Source: Bradyrhizobium sp. 4
GTDB lineage: Bacteria; Pseudomonadota; Alphaproteobacteria; Rhizobiales; Xanthobacteraceae
Assembly (NCBI RefSeq): GCF_023100905.1
Contig: NZ_CP064686.1
Span: 1,860,001 to 1,924,000 of the forward strand
Direction: 5' to 3'
DNA length: 64,000 nt
Below the pieces are notes generated by a model. It saw nothing but the letters and a program-made list of their open reading frames with translations. It was not told the DNA's origin and searched no databases. The position numbers were made by a program, and so were the translations under genes. Of the stretch, positions 34,849 to 43,775 are shown one piece after another; positions within the stretch are counted from its first letter, which is position 1; every line of letters starts with the position of its first letter.

Positions 34849-35364
34849 ATGAACGATCTCTCCCTCACCATCCGGTCGGAAGCCGCCGGCGATGCTCAGG
34901 CCATCGAGCGGCTGCACGAGCGCACCTTCGGACCCGGTCGCTTCGTGCTCAGCGCGTACCGCATCCGCGAGCACGTGGATCATGTGCTCGATCTCTCCTT
35001 CACCGCCCGCGTCGGTACGTTGCTGATCGGATCCGTCCGGCAATTGCCGATCTGCGTCGGCGACACGCCGGCACTGCTGCTCGGGCCCCTAACGGTCGAG
35101 CCTCCGTTCCGCAGCCGTGGCGTCGGCCGGCTGCTGCTCGAGCGCGCGCTGAAGGATGCGAAGGCGCAGGGGCATCGCCTGGTGCTGCTGGTCGGCGACG
35201 AGCCCTATTACAGCCGCGTCGGCTTCATGCAGGTCGCCAAGGGACGCGTCACCATGCCGGGCCCGGTCGATTACAGCCGGCTCCTCGTTATCGAGCTGGT
35301 CGAAGGCGCGTTCGAAGGCGTATCGGGTCCGGTCGGTCCCGACTGGAGCAAGACGCGAACCTGA
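34849..35364 (+). CDS. GNAT family N-acetyltransferase
   Basis: A 171-residue GNAT protein. The acetyl-CoA-binding motif A is EPPFRSRGVGRLLLERAL (close to the R/Q-x-x-G-x-G/A pattern), and motif B region is LVGDEPYYSRVGFMQV. The layout resembles YhbS-type acetyltransferases. It follows the glycosyltransferase at 67 bp. The acceptor is unknown. Confidence 0.88.
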   Translation: MNDLSLTIRSEAAGDAQAIERLHERTFGPGRFVLSAYRIREHVDHVLDLSFTARVGTLLIGSVRQLPICVGDTPALLLGPLTVEPPFRSRGVGRLLLERALKDAKAQGHRLVLLVGDEPYYSRVGFMQVAKGRVTMPGPVDYSRLLVIELVEGAFEGVSGPVGPDWSKTRT

Positions 35365-35401
35365 CGCGTCATCGCTTCGAAGCTCACATGAAGGTAGGGC
35401 A

Positions 35402-36088
35402 GTGCCGGTCGATCAGCAATATTACCGGGAAGTGGCGTCCGGGAGCACGGCGGAAAAGCTGCTGATCGCGGCGCGCGACCGCATCTTTCAGGATTTCATC
35501 GCCCGGATGCAGCCGTCTGCCTCGGACGAAATACTGGATGTCGGCGTGTCCGACGTGATCAACGACGGCGCCAACGTGCTGGAACGAAGCTACCCGCATC
35601 AGCACAAGATCACGGCCTGCGGGCTCGGCGAAGGATTAGGGTTCAAGGCGGCTTTTCCACTTTGCCGTTACGTGCAGATCGAACCGAATACACGGCTGCC
35701 CTTTGACGACAATGCGTTCGATGTCGCGACGTCCAATGCCGTGCTCGAGCATGCCGGCAGCCATGGAAATCAGGTGCTCCTTGTCGAGGAGCTTTGCCGC
35801 GTCGCGCGGCGGGTGTTCATCACCGTGCCCAACCGGTTCTTTCCGGTCGAGCACCACACCGCCATCCCCCTGGCGCACTATCTGGATGGCACCTTCAGGA
35901 TCGCCTGCAGGGTCGCCGGCAAGTCGGAATGGACCGACGAGCAGAACCTGATCCTGATGACGCGAAAACGCCTGCTGGGGCTCGCCGCGCTAGTTGCCAA
36001 GTCGTCCACCCCCAAGTCCGCGGCCGTGGGCTACACCGGTTTGTCGCTCGGCCCGCTATCATCCAATCTCTATCTCGCATTCCGCTAA
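35402..36088 (+). CDS. SAM-dependent methyltransferase (class I)
   Basis: A 228-residue protein of the methyltransferase-11 type. DEILDVGVSDVIND is a modified motif I, LPFDDNAFDVATSNAVLEHA motif IV, and LVEELCRVARRVFITVPN the following strand. The start is GTG 35402 behind AAGGTAGGG; the frame is open further back but that part is a shadow of the acetyltransferase gene. Substrate unknown. Its neighbours make a lipid-linked sugar or envelope modification plausible. Confidence 0.85.
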   Translation: MPVDQQYYREVASGSTAEKLLIAARDRIFQDFIARMQPSASDEILDVGVSDVINDGANVLERSYPHQHKITACGLGEGLGFKAAFPLCRYVQIEPNTRLPFDDNAFDVATSNAVLEHAGSHGNQVLLVEELCRVARRVFITVPNRFFPVEHHTAIPLAHYLDGTFRIACRVAGKSEWTDEQNLILMTRKRLLGLAALVAKSSTPKSAAVGYTGLSLGPLSSNLYLAFR

Positions 36089-36111
36089 CGCAGCGCCGCC
36101 TCCCCCGCAGC

Positions 36112-37278
36112 ATGATCCCGATGAAGAAAATCCACACCAGCAAAGCCGTTTTCGCCGTGTTGTTTCTCGCGGTGCTGGTCGGCCATTTCTGGACCATGAT
36201 GCGATGGAGCGAGGCGCGCGGCGTCTATGACGACATCTGCTACCTCAGGCAGGCGCATCTGTTCCAGAGGTTCGGGCTGGTGGAGGGCTTCGACACCAAC
36301 CTTGGCCGCGACGACGACGGCTATCAGAAAGCAAAGCTGAAGGAGATCGGGTACCCGGACTGGAACGATACGACCGCTGCGCCCTGTCACAATCTGATGC
36401 CGGCCACGGGGAAGGTCGTCATTCAATACCCGCCGGGTGTAGGCCTCGTATTGGCGTTGTTTCCGCCGGGTCACCAGGTCGTGCCCATGTACATGCTGGC
36501 GACCATTGTCGTCCTCGGCCTTGCGCTGTTTGCGCTGTCTCTCGCGCGCAGCATGAGGTCGGTCCTGATGGCCGGGACGTTCGGCTGTCTTGCGATCTAC
36601 CTGATGGTCAATCCGGTCAAGGCGAGCTATTCGATGGCCCCGACCGTCGTCGTGTGCGCGCTCGCCGGATGTCTCACGGCGCGATGGCTGGCGACCCCGC
36701 GATCTCAACCGGGGATCTGGCTGCTGGCGCCAATCGGTTTCCTGCTCGGATTGACCGTCGATTTCCGGTTGGCCAACCTCTTCCTGGCGTCCGGCTATGG
36801 TCTGTTTCTCCTCGTCGCGTTCCTGGCGGAGCGGACGTTGTCCCGGTTCTTGCAGGGGGCCGTGTTCGGCGTCGCGTTGCTGGCCGGCGTGATCCCGACC
36901 ATCGTCTCTTACGCCGTCAACGCCGGCAGTCCATTCGCATCGACTTACGGCAACAACCCCGATGTGAGGCCGCTGGATTTTTCGTTCGCGGTGGTCCGGG
37001 ACTATCTCGCCGATCCGCTCCAGACCTTGCTGATCGTCATCGGAATCGCAGGCTCGATCTGGCTGTTGCGGCAGGCGAACGGCATTCGCCGCGTCGCGCT
37101 GCTCACGTTGGCCAATCTGGCGCTCAACCTCGCCTTCTTCTTCACCTATCCGATTGCGACCCCATACTACACGATCCCCATTTCTCTCCTGACATTGTGG
37201 ACCCTGCTGTTTGCCGTGCTGTTTCGGGAGGCGGCAGAGGGGGCCCCCGAAGCGGCCGCCTCAGCCACAGCACGATGA
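36112..37278 (+). CDS. Polytopic membrane protein, GT-C glycosyltransferase-like
   Basis: A 388-residue protein with about nine membrane helices (for example FAVLFLAVLVGHFWTMMRWS, ATIVVLGLALFALSLARSMR). The first extracytoplasmic loop carries YDDICYLRQAHLFQ, close to the acidic loop of GT-C family transferases such as PMT/ArnT-type enzymes, and IQYPPGVGLVLALF. Such enzymes use polyprenyl-phosphate sugars, which the GT2 gene at 33834 could supply. Start at ATG 36112; ATG 36121 would also do. The assignment is by topology and the acidic loop, not firm homology. Confidence 0.7.
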   Translation: MIPMKKIHTSKAVFAVLFLAVLVGHFWTMMRWSEARGVYDDICYLRQAHLFQRFGLVEGFDTNLGRDDDGYQKAKLKEIGYPDWNDTTAAPCHNLMPATGKVVIQYPPGVGLVLALFPPGHQVVPMYMLATIVVLGLALFALSLARSMRSVLMAGTFGCLAIYLMVNPVKASYSMAPTVVVCALAGCLTARWLATPRSQPGIWLLAPIGFLLGLTVDFRLANLFLASGYGLFLLVAFLAERTLSRFLQGAVFGVALLAGVIPTIVSYAVNAGSPFASTYGNNPDVRPLDFSFAVVRDYLADPLQTLLIVIGIAGSIWLLRQANGIRRVALLTLANLALNLAFFFTYPIATPYYTIPISLLTLWTLLFAVLFREAAEGAPEAAASATAR

Positions 37279-37300
37279 AGTCCGGCTAGCTGTCGCGCTT

Positions 37301-39661
37301 TCAGAACTTGAAGTTCGCGAACGCCCGCACCCCGATGCCGGGCATCAACACCTCGTCCTTGGTGTAGGACACCGAGTTGCGGATGTTTTCGTTCAACAGA
37401 TTGTTGCCGACGAGGCCGAGCAGCATCTCGCGCGCGCCGAATGCATTTGGGTCGAGCTTGGTCTTGTAGCTGACCTCGGCCTTCAAGAGGTTGTAACCCG
37501 ATGTCGGCGTTTCCGCGATCACGGCGACGTTGTTCTGAGCGAAGGCGTGCAACAGATTGACGCGCATCAGCCAGTTGTCGTCGCGCCAGAACACGCCGGC
37601 GCCCAGTCTCAGCGGCGGAATGCGCGGCACGTTGGTGCCGTCGGTGAAGGTGGCACGGACCACGTCGAACTGGTTCTCGATGCCCCAGATGCCGCCCCGG
37701 AATGCACCGACGTCGAGCTGCGACTGGAATTCGCCGCCGCGGAAATTCGCGTCCCGCTGCGAATAGACCGCCTGGTTCACCTCGGCGCCGGGTGCGCCGC
37801 ACGAGGCAAAATCGTCGTCGCACATCACGCCGGTGAGACGGCGATAGATGAAATTGTTGAAGTGCGTGTAGTAGACGGTCGCTTCGAACCGGAACGGTCC
37901 GGTCGCCTTGCGCAGGCCAATCTCGACGGACTTCGCGGTCTCGATGCCGAGGTTGGGGTTTCCGATGTCGAAGGTCGCGGTCGCATCATGCGCACCGCGC
38001 GAGAACAGCTCCGCCGCCTTAGGCGCGCGCTCGACATATTGCGCGGTGATGCTGCCGACCAGGCCGCCCGGCAGGTCCTGCAACAGGCCGACGCTGCCGC
38101 TCTTCGGCGTGAACGCCGGATTGCGCGAAATCGCCGCCTGCGGTGTGCCGTCGGGCAGGAAGTCCGCGGGAAAATCCGGCGTCGTGCCGTGCAGCTCGAC
38201 ATGCTCGATGCGCCCGGCGATCTGCGCCCGCGTCGCGTCCGTGAACTTGAACTCGTTGAAGGCGTAACCGGCGACGCGCGTGCTGTTGTTCGGGTCCCAC
38301 AGGCCGTTGAACAGCGTGCCCGGATTGTCCGGGCTCGGTGCGCTCAATTCCTGATGGCCGACCTGGAAGCCCAACGCCGTCGTCACCTCGGCGAAGCGCG
38401 CGTTGAACGGCATCAGCTGCACCTCGGTGCGGATCTCCTGCTCCTTGTTGGTGAAGGTCTGCCGCACGGCGTCGCTATTGGGATCGGCGGGATCGGCAAG
38501 CCCGATCTCGTTGTGCCGGTAGTCGGTCGCGCCGGCCCAGAAGCGAACGACATCGATCGCCGCAGCGTCGGGATGGTACTCGCCCTTGACGTTGATCTTG
38601 GTCTGATGGCCGTCGATCCGCGTGTTGTGGTCAGCGCCGTCGATCCCGGGGATGTGGTAGAGCGCGTCGTTCTGCGTGATCGCCGCACCGATATAGCCGC
38701 CTTGGAAAAAGTAGGAGCCGCCGATCGAGGCCCCGTCCGAGCGTGTCGCCGAGTTGGGCTGGCGTCCGTTGGCGACGGGCCGGGTCTGGTCGGTGAGGTA
38801 TGGGTAGCTCGGGATGCTGTAGTCGGTGGTGTTGCGCCCGTAGACGTCGGCATGGAAGGCAAAATTGCCGCCGCCGGTGTCGAGCAGCACGCCGCTTTCG
38901 ACGCCGCGGTCGACCGAACTGAACGCGCTGCGCGTCTCGGCGGTGATGCAAGGCGAAGTCGCGGTGCTCGCGAGCGGCGCCTTGACCGGCAGGCCGAAAC
39001 TCTGGAACGGCTGGGCACCGCAGTTCGGCAGCGCATCCGGAATCCGGTTGTTGGTGGCGCTGACGACGCCGCCGATCGAGGTCGAGCCGTAGCGCAGCGC
39101 GGCCGGTCCGCGCACCACCTCGACCTGGTTGGTCGCGAGCGGATCGATCGGGACGAAGTGGTCCTCGCCGAGATCGGAGGCGCCGCCGGCATTGGTGCCG
39201 TTCTCGACGATGCCGACGCGGTTGACGTCGAGCCCCCGGATGATCGGCCGGCTGGAGGCACCGGGCGCGAAGCTCGAGCCGGTGATGCCGGGCTTGGAGA
39301 ACAGGAGATCGCCGAGCTGGCCGCCGCCCTCGCGGCGGATCTCTTCGTTCGGCACCACCGTGACGGTCGCGAACTGGTTGGTCACGATGGGCAGCACGCC
39401 CTGCTGAGGTGCGGCCGGCGCCGCGGCTGCCGGCGTGGCGTCCGCCGCGCGTTCGTGGCTGCGTGCCCGCGCGGTTCGCGTGGGTCGGCCCGGGTTGCGG
39501 GTCGGCACCACCGCCCTGCGCACGATGGGACTCGGGGCCGTCACGGTGACGGCGGGGATCTCGGTCGATGATTTATCCTCGGCCAGCGCCGAGGTGGCGG
39601 CGCCGAGCAGGAGCAGGCTTGCTCCACCAAGACGCTGCGCGCGCCGCAATTTGAATGACAT
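37301..39661 (-). CDS. TonB-dependent outer-membrane receptor (probable metal receptor)
   Basis: A 786-residue TonB receptor. A signal peptide (RLGGASLLLLGAATSALAE) precedes a Thr/Ala/Arg-rich spacer; the plug contains RPIIRGLDVNRVGIVENGTN and VEVVRGPAALRYGSTSIGG, and the barrel ends in the Phe-terminated FANFKF expected for outer-membrane insertion. Start at ATG 39661. It lies behind a DUF2946 gene whose upstream region holds a Zur-like palindrome, which points to zinc (ZnuD-like) uptake; copper or another metal cannot be excluded. Confidence 0.88.
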   Translation of the reverse strand: MSFKLRRAQRLGGASLLLLGAATSALAEDKSSTEIPAVTVTAPSPIVRRAVVPTRNPGRPTRTARARSHERAADATPAAAAPAAPQQGVLPIVTNQFATVTVVPNEEIRREGGGQLGDLLFSKPGITGSSFAPGASSRPIIRGLDVNRVGIVENGTNAGGASDLGEDHFVPIDPLATNQVEVVRGPAALRYGSTSIGGVVSATNNRIPDALPNCGAQPFQSFGLPVKAPLASTATSPCITAETRSAFSSVDRGVESGVLLDTGGGNFAFHADVYGRNTTDYSIPSYPYLTDQTRPVANGRQPNSATRSDGASIGGSYFFQGGYIGAAITQNDALYHIPGIDGADHNTRIDGHQTKINVKGEYHPDAAAIDVVRFWAGATDYRHNEIGLADPADPNSDAVRQTFTNKEQEIRTEVQLMPFNARFAEVTTALGFQVGHQELSAPSPDNPGTLFNGLWDPNNSTRVAGYAFNEFKFTDATRAQIAGRIEHVELHGTTPDFPADFLPDGTPQAAISRNPAFTPKSGSVGLLQDLPGGLVGSITAQYVERAPKAAELFSRGAHDATATFDIGNPNLGIETAKSVEIGLRKATGPFRFEATVYYTHFNNFIYRRLTGVMCDDDFASCGAPGAEVNQAVYSQRDANFRGGEFQSQLDVGAFRGGIWGIENQFDVVRATFTDGTNVPRIPPLRLGAGVFWRDDNWLMRVNLLHAFAQNNVAVIAETPTSGYNLLKAEVSYKTKLDPNAFGAREMLLGLVGNNLLNENIRNSVSYTKDEVLMPGIGVRAFANFKF

Positions 39662-39809
39662 GGTCCTGATCCAGTCAGGCGCCGTCCGCAATGTTCGTCT
39701 GCTGATCGGAGGCGGCCTGCCGTCGCTGGGCGACGGAATTCGACTTCAACTGCTCCCGGGCACGCGCCGATTTGCGGCGAGTCCAGGCGTGATCAAGCGT
39801 TGTTGGAAG

Positions 39810-40214
39810 TCAGGACGCGGGAGGGGCGCGGGGCTGGAATGCCGTGCCGGCCGATTTCAGGTGGACGAATTCGGCGTCGGTGGTGCGGTAGAGCAGGTCG
39901 ATCGCCTGCGGCAGCAACAACACAGGCGGCGACGCGAACATGACGGTGCCGGCCATCGCGACCAATGCGCAGATCGCGCAATTGTCCTCGCCCGGGTGCT
40001 CCCGGTCGGGAGCCAACGGCGATTGCCTCTCGACCGCCGCGCGGTCGATCGAGGCCACGCCGTTGCTGCTGTCGGTCTGCTGAAGCGAGGCCTGGGCGAG
40101 GGGAGCCGCCTGGGCGAACCAATGGCTGTGGCCGAACGTCAGCGCGAACTGCACCAGCATCGCGAAGATCGCGAGCCGGGCGCCGTGCCTGATATTCGAC
40201 CGGAACCACTTCAT
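39810..40214 (-). CDS. DUF2946 family protein
   Basis: A 134-residue protein with an N-terminal hydrophobic helix (RLAIFAMLVQFALTFGHSHW) and a second one near residue 90. It has the CAIC motif typical of DUF2946 and a nearby HSH, both likely metal-binding. DUF2946 genes frequently stand next to metal-responsive TonB receptors and are thought to act in metal handling in the envelope. It is the first gene of the unit, transcribed from the Zur-like box at 40265-40283 towards the receptor 148 bp away. Confidence 0.8.
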   Translation of the reverse strand: MKWFRSNIRHGARLAIFAMLVQFALTFGHSHWFAQAAPLAQASLQQTDSSNGVASIDRAAVERQSPLAPDREHPGEDNCAICALVAMAGTVMFASPPVLLLPQAIDLLYRTTDAEFVHLKSAGTAFQPRAPPAS

Positions 40215-40264
40215 CTGGAAACGTCACCCCACATCGCCAGGTGCCAATCCCCTCGGCATCCTGC

Positions 40265-40283
40265 GATGTTATAATGTAACATC
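40265..40283. promoter_or_regulatory. Zur-like palindromic box
   Basis: GATGTTATAATGTAACATC is a perfect 7-bp palindrome (GATGTTA/TAACATC) around a 5-bp centre. It closely matches the ATGTTATA-TATAACAT type boxes of alphaproteobacterial Zur. It is 50 bp upstream of the DUF2946 start, the right position for repression under zinc sufficiency. Confidence 0.8.
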
Positions 40284-40442
40284 GCCTGATCGGTCAGCGG
40301 ATGTCAACCGCTGTCGAGCCGACCCGAGCGGGCCGGCTCCTCGCCGTGTCGTGCGGGCAACTGAAAGATCTAGGCTGAGGACCTTTCGAATGGCTACGGG
40401 GACGGCGATTGATTGACTCAGTGCCGGCGCGAGGAGGCGGCA

Positions 40443-41456
40443 TCAGAGCTTTTTGCTCTGGAGCCAGGTGCGGATGGCCTCGATGTGTTCTGCCTTGCGC
40501 TCCAGCGGCAGCCAGTGCCCTGCGGGCATGCTCGTCACGGTCAGGTCCGGGCAGGCGACGCGCATCGGGTCACCTTGGCGATTTCCGATGATGCTGCAGA
40601 TCTGATCAAAGTCGCCGTTGACGAACAGCACCGGCTGCGACAGGCGGCCGCCATTGGGTGCTTTGCGCGCATAGGCGATGTTGGCGTCGTCGTTCAGGTA
40701 CCACGCGCAGGACGGGCGGAATCCATGAGCCTTGAACGACTGCACCAGCACGTCGAAATCCGCGGGCGGCCAGAGAGCCGGATCGGGCTCAGTCGCCGGT
40801 GCGCGGTGCGCGGCGCCAAAGCGCCCTCCATTGCGCGTGACCATCGCATTCGGCGAAACCTTGCCGATGCCGGCGGGGTCGCCTGGCCGAAAGATCGACG
40901 CCAGCGATGCGGCCAAGTCTGTATCGAGGTCGGCGACTGCCGCCTCGAAGTGCGTGGTGTAGTAACGGTAGTAATCCCATTGGCCATCCGGATATTGGTC
41001 AACCGGATAAATCGTCCGGTCGACCAGCGGGACGACTGTGCGCAGGGCGTGCCCGTCGGGTTGATATGCCAGCGAGGTCAGCACGACTCCGCGGCTGCGC
41101 TTTGGCTGATGCGCGACCAACTCACCGACCACAACACAGCCCCAGTCGTGGCCAACCCAGATCGCAGGCTTGCCGCCCAGGTGATCATGGAGTTCGGCCA
41201 TGTCCGTCACGATTTCCTCGATGGTGTAGGCGTCGTTGGCTGCGGGCGTGGAAGAGCCGCCGTAGCCCCGCAGATCGGGAGCGACGCAGTGCCAACCATC
41301 GGCGGCAAACGCGTCCATCTGCGCGCGCCACATCAAACTGATGCTCGGCCAGCCATGGACGAAGATCATCAACGGTCCGTCAGCCGGCCCGCACTCGATG
41401 TAGCGCGTTGTCTGACGAGGCGAGCTGAACGTGCGCTGGTGAAGTGGGTCTGTCAT
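40443..41456 (-). CDS. Alpha/beta hydrolase, epoxide hydrolase-like
   Basis: A 337-residue alpha/beta hydrolase. FVHGWPSISLMWRAQMDAFA contains the HGWP oxyanion loop; WVGHDWGC carries the nucleophilic Asp of the epoxide-hydrolase/haloalkane type, and PAGHWLPLERK the catalytic His near the end. The nucleophile being Asp (HDWG) and not Ser favours soluble epoxide hydrolase. Start at ATG 41456; a longer frame upstream lacks conserved residues. Substrate not determinable; single gene. Confidence 0.85.
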   Translation of the reverse strand: MTDPLHQRTFSSPRQTTRYIECGPADGPLMIFVHGWPSISLMWRAQMDAFAADGWHCVAPDLRGYGGSSTPAANDAYTIEEIVTDMAELHDHLGGKPAIWVGHDWGCVVVGELVAHQPKRSRGVVLTSLAYQPDGHALRTVVPLVDRTIYPVDQYPDGQWDYYRYYTTHFEAAVADLDTDLAASLASIFRPGDPAGIGKVSPNAMVTRNGGRFGAAHRAPATEPDPALWPPADFDVLVQSFKAHGFRPSCAWYLNDDANIAYARKAPNGGRLSQPVLFVNGDFDQICSIIGNRQGDPMRVACPDLTVTSMPAGHWLPLERKAEHIEAIRTWLQSKKL

Positions 41457-41704
41457 GGTCGAGTAACTCCGCTTCTCATCGAACGCTCGCACTGTTTGAG
41501 TGCTGCGAAGGCTGCGTTCAGAACTGCTCTTGTCCGCGGGGCGCGATGCCTGGACAGGGACACCCCTGCCAGCGGCCGAGAATGAACCGCCCCAGATTTC
41601 CAACGCGCTACATTCGACCGGGTTCGGGGGCGAAGGCGCTATGGCGGAGAAGTGACGATGGGATTTATCCGACTAACGGAAGCGAAGGGAGGCGCGTAAG
41701 CCGC

Positions 41705-43768
41705 CTACCGCCCCTCGCGCATCCACGTCGCAGCAAACGCGCCGAGCAGCAGCAACAGGCCGATCAGGCCGGCAAAGATCGGCAGCACGCCGACGCCCTT
41801 CACGACGCTGGCGTCGCGCATCCGCACGCCCATCCAGCCGTCACCATGGAAGACGCTCGCCGAGCGGACCGGCAGGATGCGCGGCAGCTCGACGCTGGCG
41901 CCGTCGACCACGCGCACGGCGTCACCGCCGGTCGCCTGGGTCAGGGGCTTCAACGTGTCGGTGGTGGAGGTGACTTCCGAAAATTCCTTCGGATTGGTCG
42001 GGCCGACATTGATCAGCGCCTTCAGCGTGCCGTCGGTGGCTTGCCACAGGCCGAGCTCGCTCGCCGGCAGGCTGGCGCGCCATTCGCCGGGATCGCCGGC
42101 TGCAAGCGTCAGGTCACGCGACACGCCCGACGGCGAGGTCACGCTCACCGGCTGAACGCTGTCCGCCATGGTCTGGCGCACCACCACGAGATTCTTGCCC
42201 TGCACCTGCAGGCGCAACGCTTCCTCGTCCAGATCCGGCTGCTTCATCAGCCAGTGCGACATCCGCCGCAACAGATCGAGATGCGGGCCGCCGCCTTCAT
42301 AGCCGCGCGCCCACAGCCAGATGTGGTCGGAGAGTAGCAGCGCGACGCGGCCCTCGCCGAAACGCGACAGGAACAGCAGCGGCTTGCCGTCGACGCCCGT
42401 CATGACGGGCGGGTTGACCGCATTGCGGGTCTCGACGGTGCGGAAGAACCGGCTCCAGCGCGGCGGCTCGGAGGCCGAGCCCTCGAGGCCACGCGTGACG
42501 GGATGGCGTTTGCCGACGTCGGACAGATGCGCGTAGAACGGCTTTTCCGTCACCCCGACCGGTTCGGCCGGCAGCACCGAATCCAGCGGTGTGCGCCAGA
42601 TGCTGGTGTTGGAGGCGTAGTCCGGGCCGGCCGAGACCAGCACCGCGCCGCCGGAACGCACGTAGCGTGCGATGTTGTCGAAATAAGCGATCGGCAGCAC
42701 GCCCTGGCGGGCATAGCGGTCGAAGATGATCAGCTGGAATTCGTTGATCTTCTGCTGGAACAGCTCGCGGGTCGGAAACGCAATCAGCGACAATTCGTTG
42801 ATCGGCGTGCCGTCCTGCTTCTCCGGCGGTCGCAGAATGGTGAAGTGGACGAGATCGACACTGGCATCGGACTTGAGCAGGTTGCGCCAGGTGCGCTCGC
42901 CGGAATGCGGCTCGCCCGAGACCAGCAGCACGCGCAGCTTGTCGCGCACACCGTCGATGGCGACGACGGCGCGGTTGTTCACCGGCGTCAATTCCCGCTC
43001 GAGCGGCGAGGCCTCGATCTCGACGATGTTCGGCCCGGAATGCTTGATGTCGACGTCGACGCTTGCGGCCTGGCCGCTCGAAAGCGTGCGCTCGTTGATG
43101 ACCTCGCCGTCTCTGCGGACCGTGACCTTGGCGCGCTCGCCGCTGACGCCCTGATCGTCGAGGCGGTAGGTGATGGTCTGGGGCTGCCCGACAATGCCGA
43201 AACGCGGCGCGGCGATGACCGCGATACGGCGGTCGCGCTCGTCCTTCTGCCCGGTGATCAGCGCGTGCACCGGCGCCTGGAAGCCGAGCCCGGCGGCGTT
43301 GGCCGGAATGTCATGGACGCGGCCATCGGTGATCAGGAACGCACCGGCGACGCGGTCGACCGGCACGTCCGACAAGGCCGAGGCCAGCGCCCCGAACAGC
43401 TTGGTGCCGTCGGTCTCGCCGTCGGCCTGTCCGGCATCGACGACGCGGACCTCGAGCCCCTTGATCTTCTTCAGGCTGTCAACCAGCGCTTCCTGCGCCT
43501 GAGCGGCCTCGCGATTGCGATTGCCGAAATTCTGGCTCGGGCTCTTGTCGACGACGATTGCGGCGACAGAGGTGAGGGGATCGCGGTCCTCGCGGGTGAA
43601 GGAGGGATTGGCGAGCGCCAGCAGGAACAGCGCCAGCGCGGCCACGCGCACGGCGGCGCCGCGCGCACGCGCCAGCAGCAGCACCAGCGCGATGACGACG
43701 ATCGCGGCCAGCGCGAGCCACAGCACGATCGTGGGAACCAGCGGCGTGAATGCGATGCCGTAATTCAT
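41705..43768 (-). CDS. Membrane protein of MoxR operon (VWA/glutamine amidotransferase-like)
   Basis: A 687-residue protein with two N-terminal helices and one near the C-terminus (VGVLPIFAGLIGLLLLLGAF). After the second helix VVDKSPSQNFGN provides a DxSxS metal-site-like motif of von Willebrand A domains, and the middle (LIIFDRYARQGVLPIAYF, SGGAVLVSAGPDY) resembles class I glutamine amidotransferase-like folds without an obvious catalytic Cys. It is the last gene of the four-gene MoxR cluster, starting 7 bp after the preceding stop. Function inferred only from the cluster. Confidence 0.8.
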   Translation of the reverse strand: MNYGIAFTPLVPTIVLWLALAAIVVIALVLLLARARGAAVRVAALALFLLALANPSFTREDRDPLTSVAAIVVDKSPSQNFGNRNREAAQAQEALVDSLKKIKGLEVRVVDAGQADGETDGTKLFGALASALSDVPVDRVAGAFLITDGRVHDIPANAAGLGFQAPVHALITGQKDERDRRIAVIAAPRFGIVGQPQTITYRLDDQGVSGERAKVTVRRDGEVINERTLSSGQAASVDVDIKHSGPNIVEIEASPLERELTPVNNRAVVAIDGVRDKLRVLLVSGEPHSGERTWRNLLKSDASVDLVHFTILRPPEKQDGTPINELSLIAFPTRELFQQKINEFQLIIFDRYARQGVLPIAYFDNIARYVRSGGAVLVSAGPDYASNTSIWRTPLDSVLPAEPVGVTEKPFYAHLSDVGKRHPVTRGLEGSASEPPRWSRFFRTVETRNAVNPPVMTGVDGKPLLFLSRFGEGRVALLLSDHIWLWARGYEGGGPHLDLLRRMSHWLMKQPDLDEEALRLQVQGKNLVVVRQTMADSVQPVSVTSPSGVSRDLTLAAGDPGEWRASLPASELGLWQATDGTLKALINVGPTNPKEFSEVTSTTDTLKPLTQATGGDAVRVVDGASVELPRILPVRSASVFHGDGWMGVRMRDASVVKGVGVLPIFAGLIGLLLLLGAFAATWMREGR

Positions 43769-43775
43769 ATCGATC

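Noticed and set aside
37211..39571. A 786-codon plus-strand frame opposite the TonB receptor
   Set aside because: Plug and barrel motifs and the signal peptide are on the minus strand; the opposite frame is Arg/Asp/Val-rich noise.
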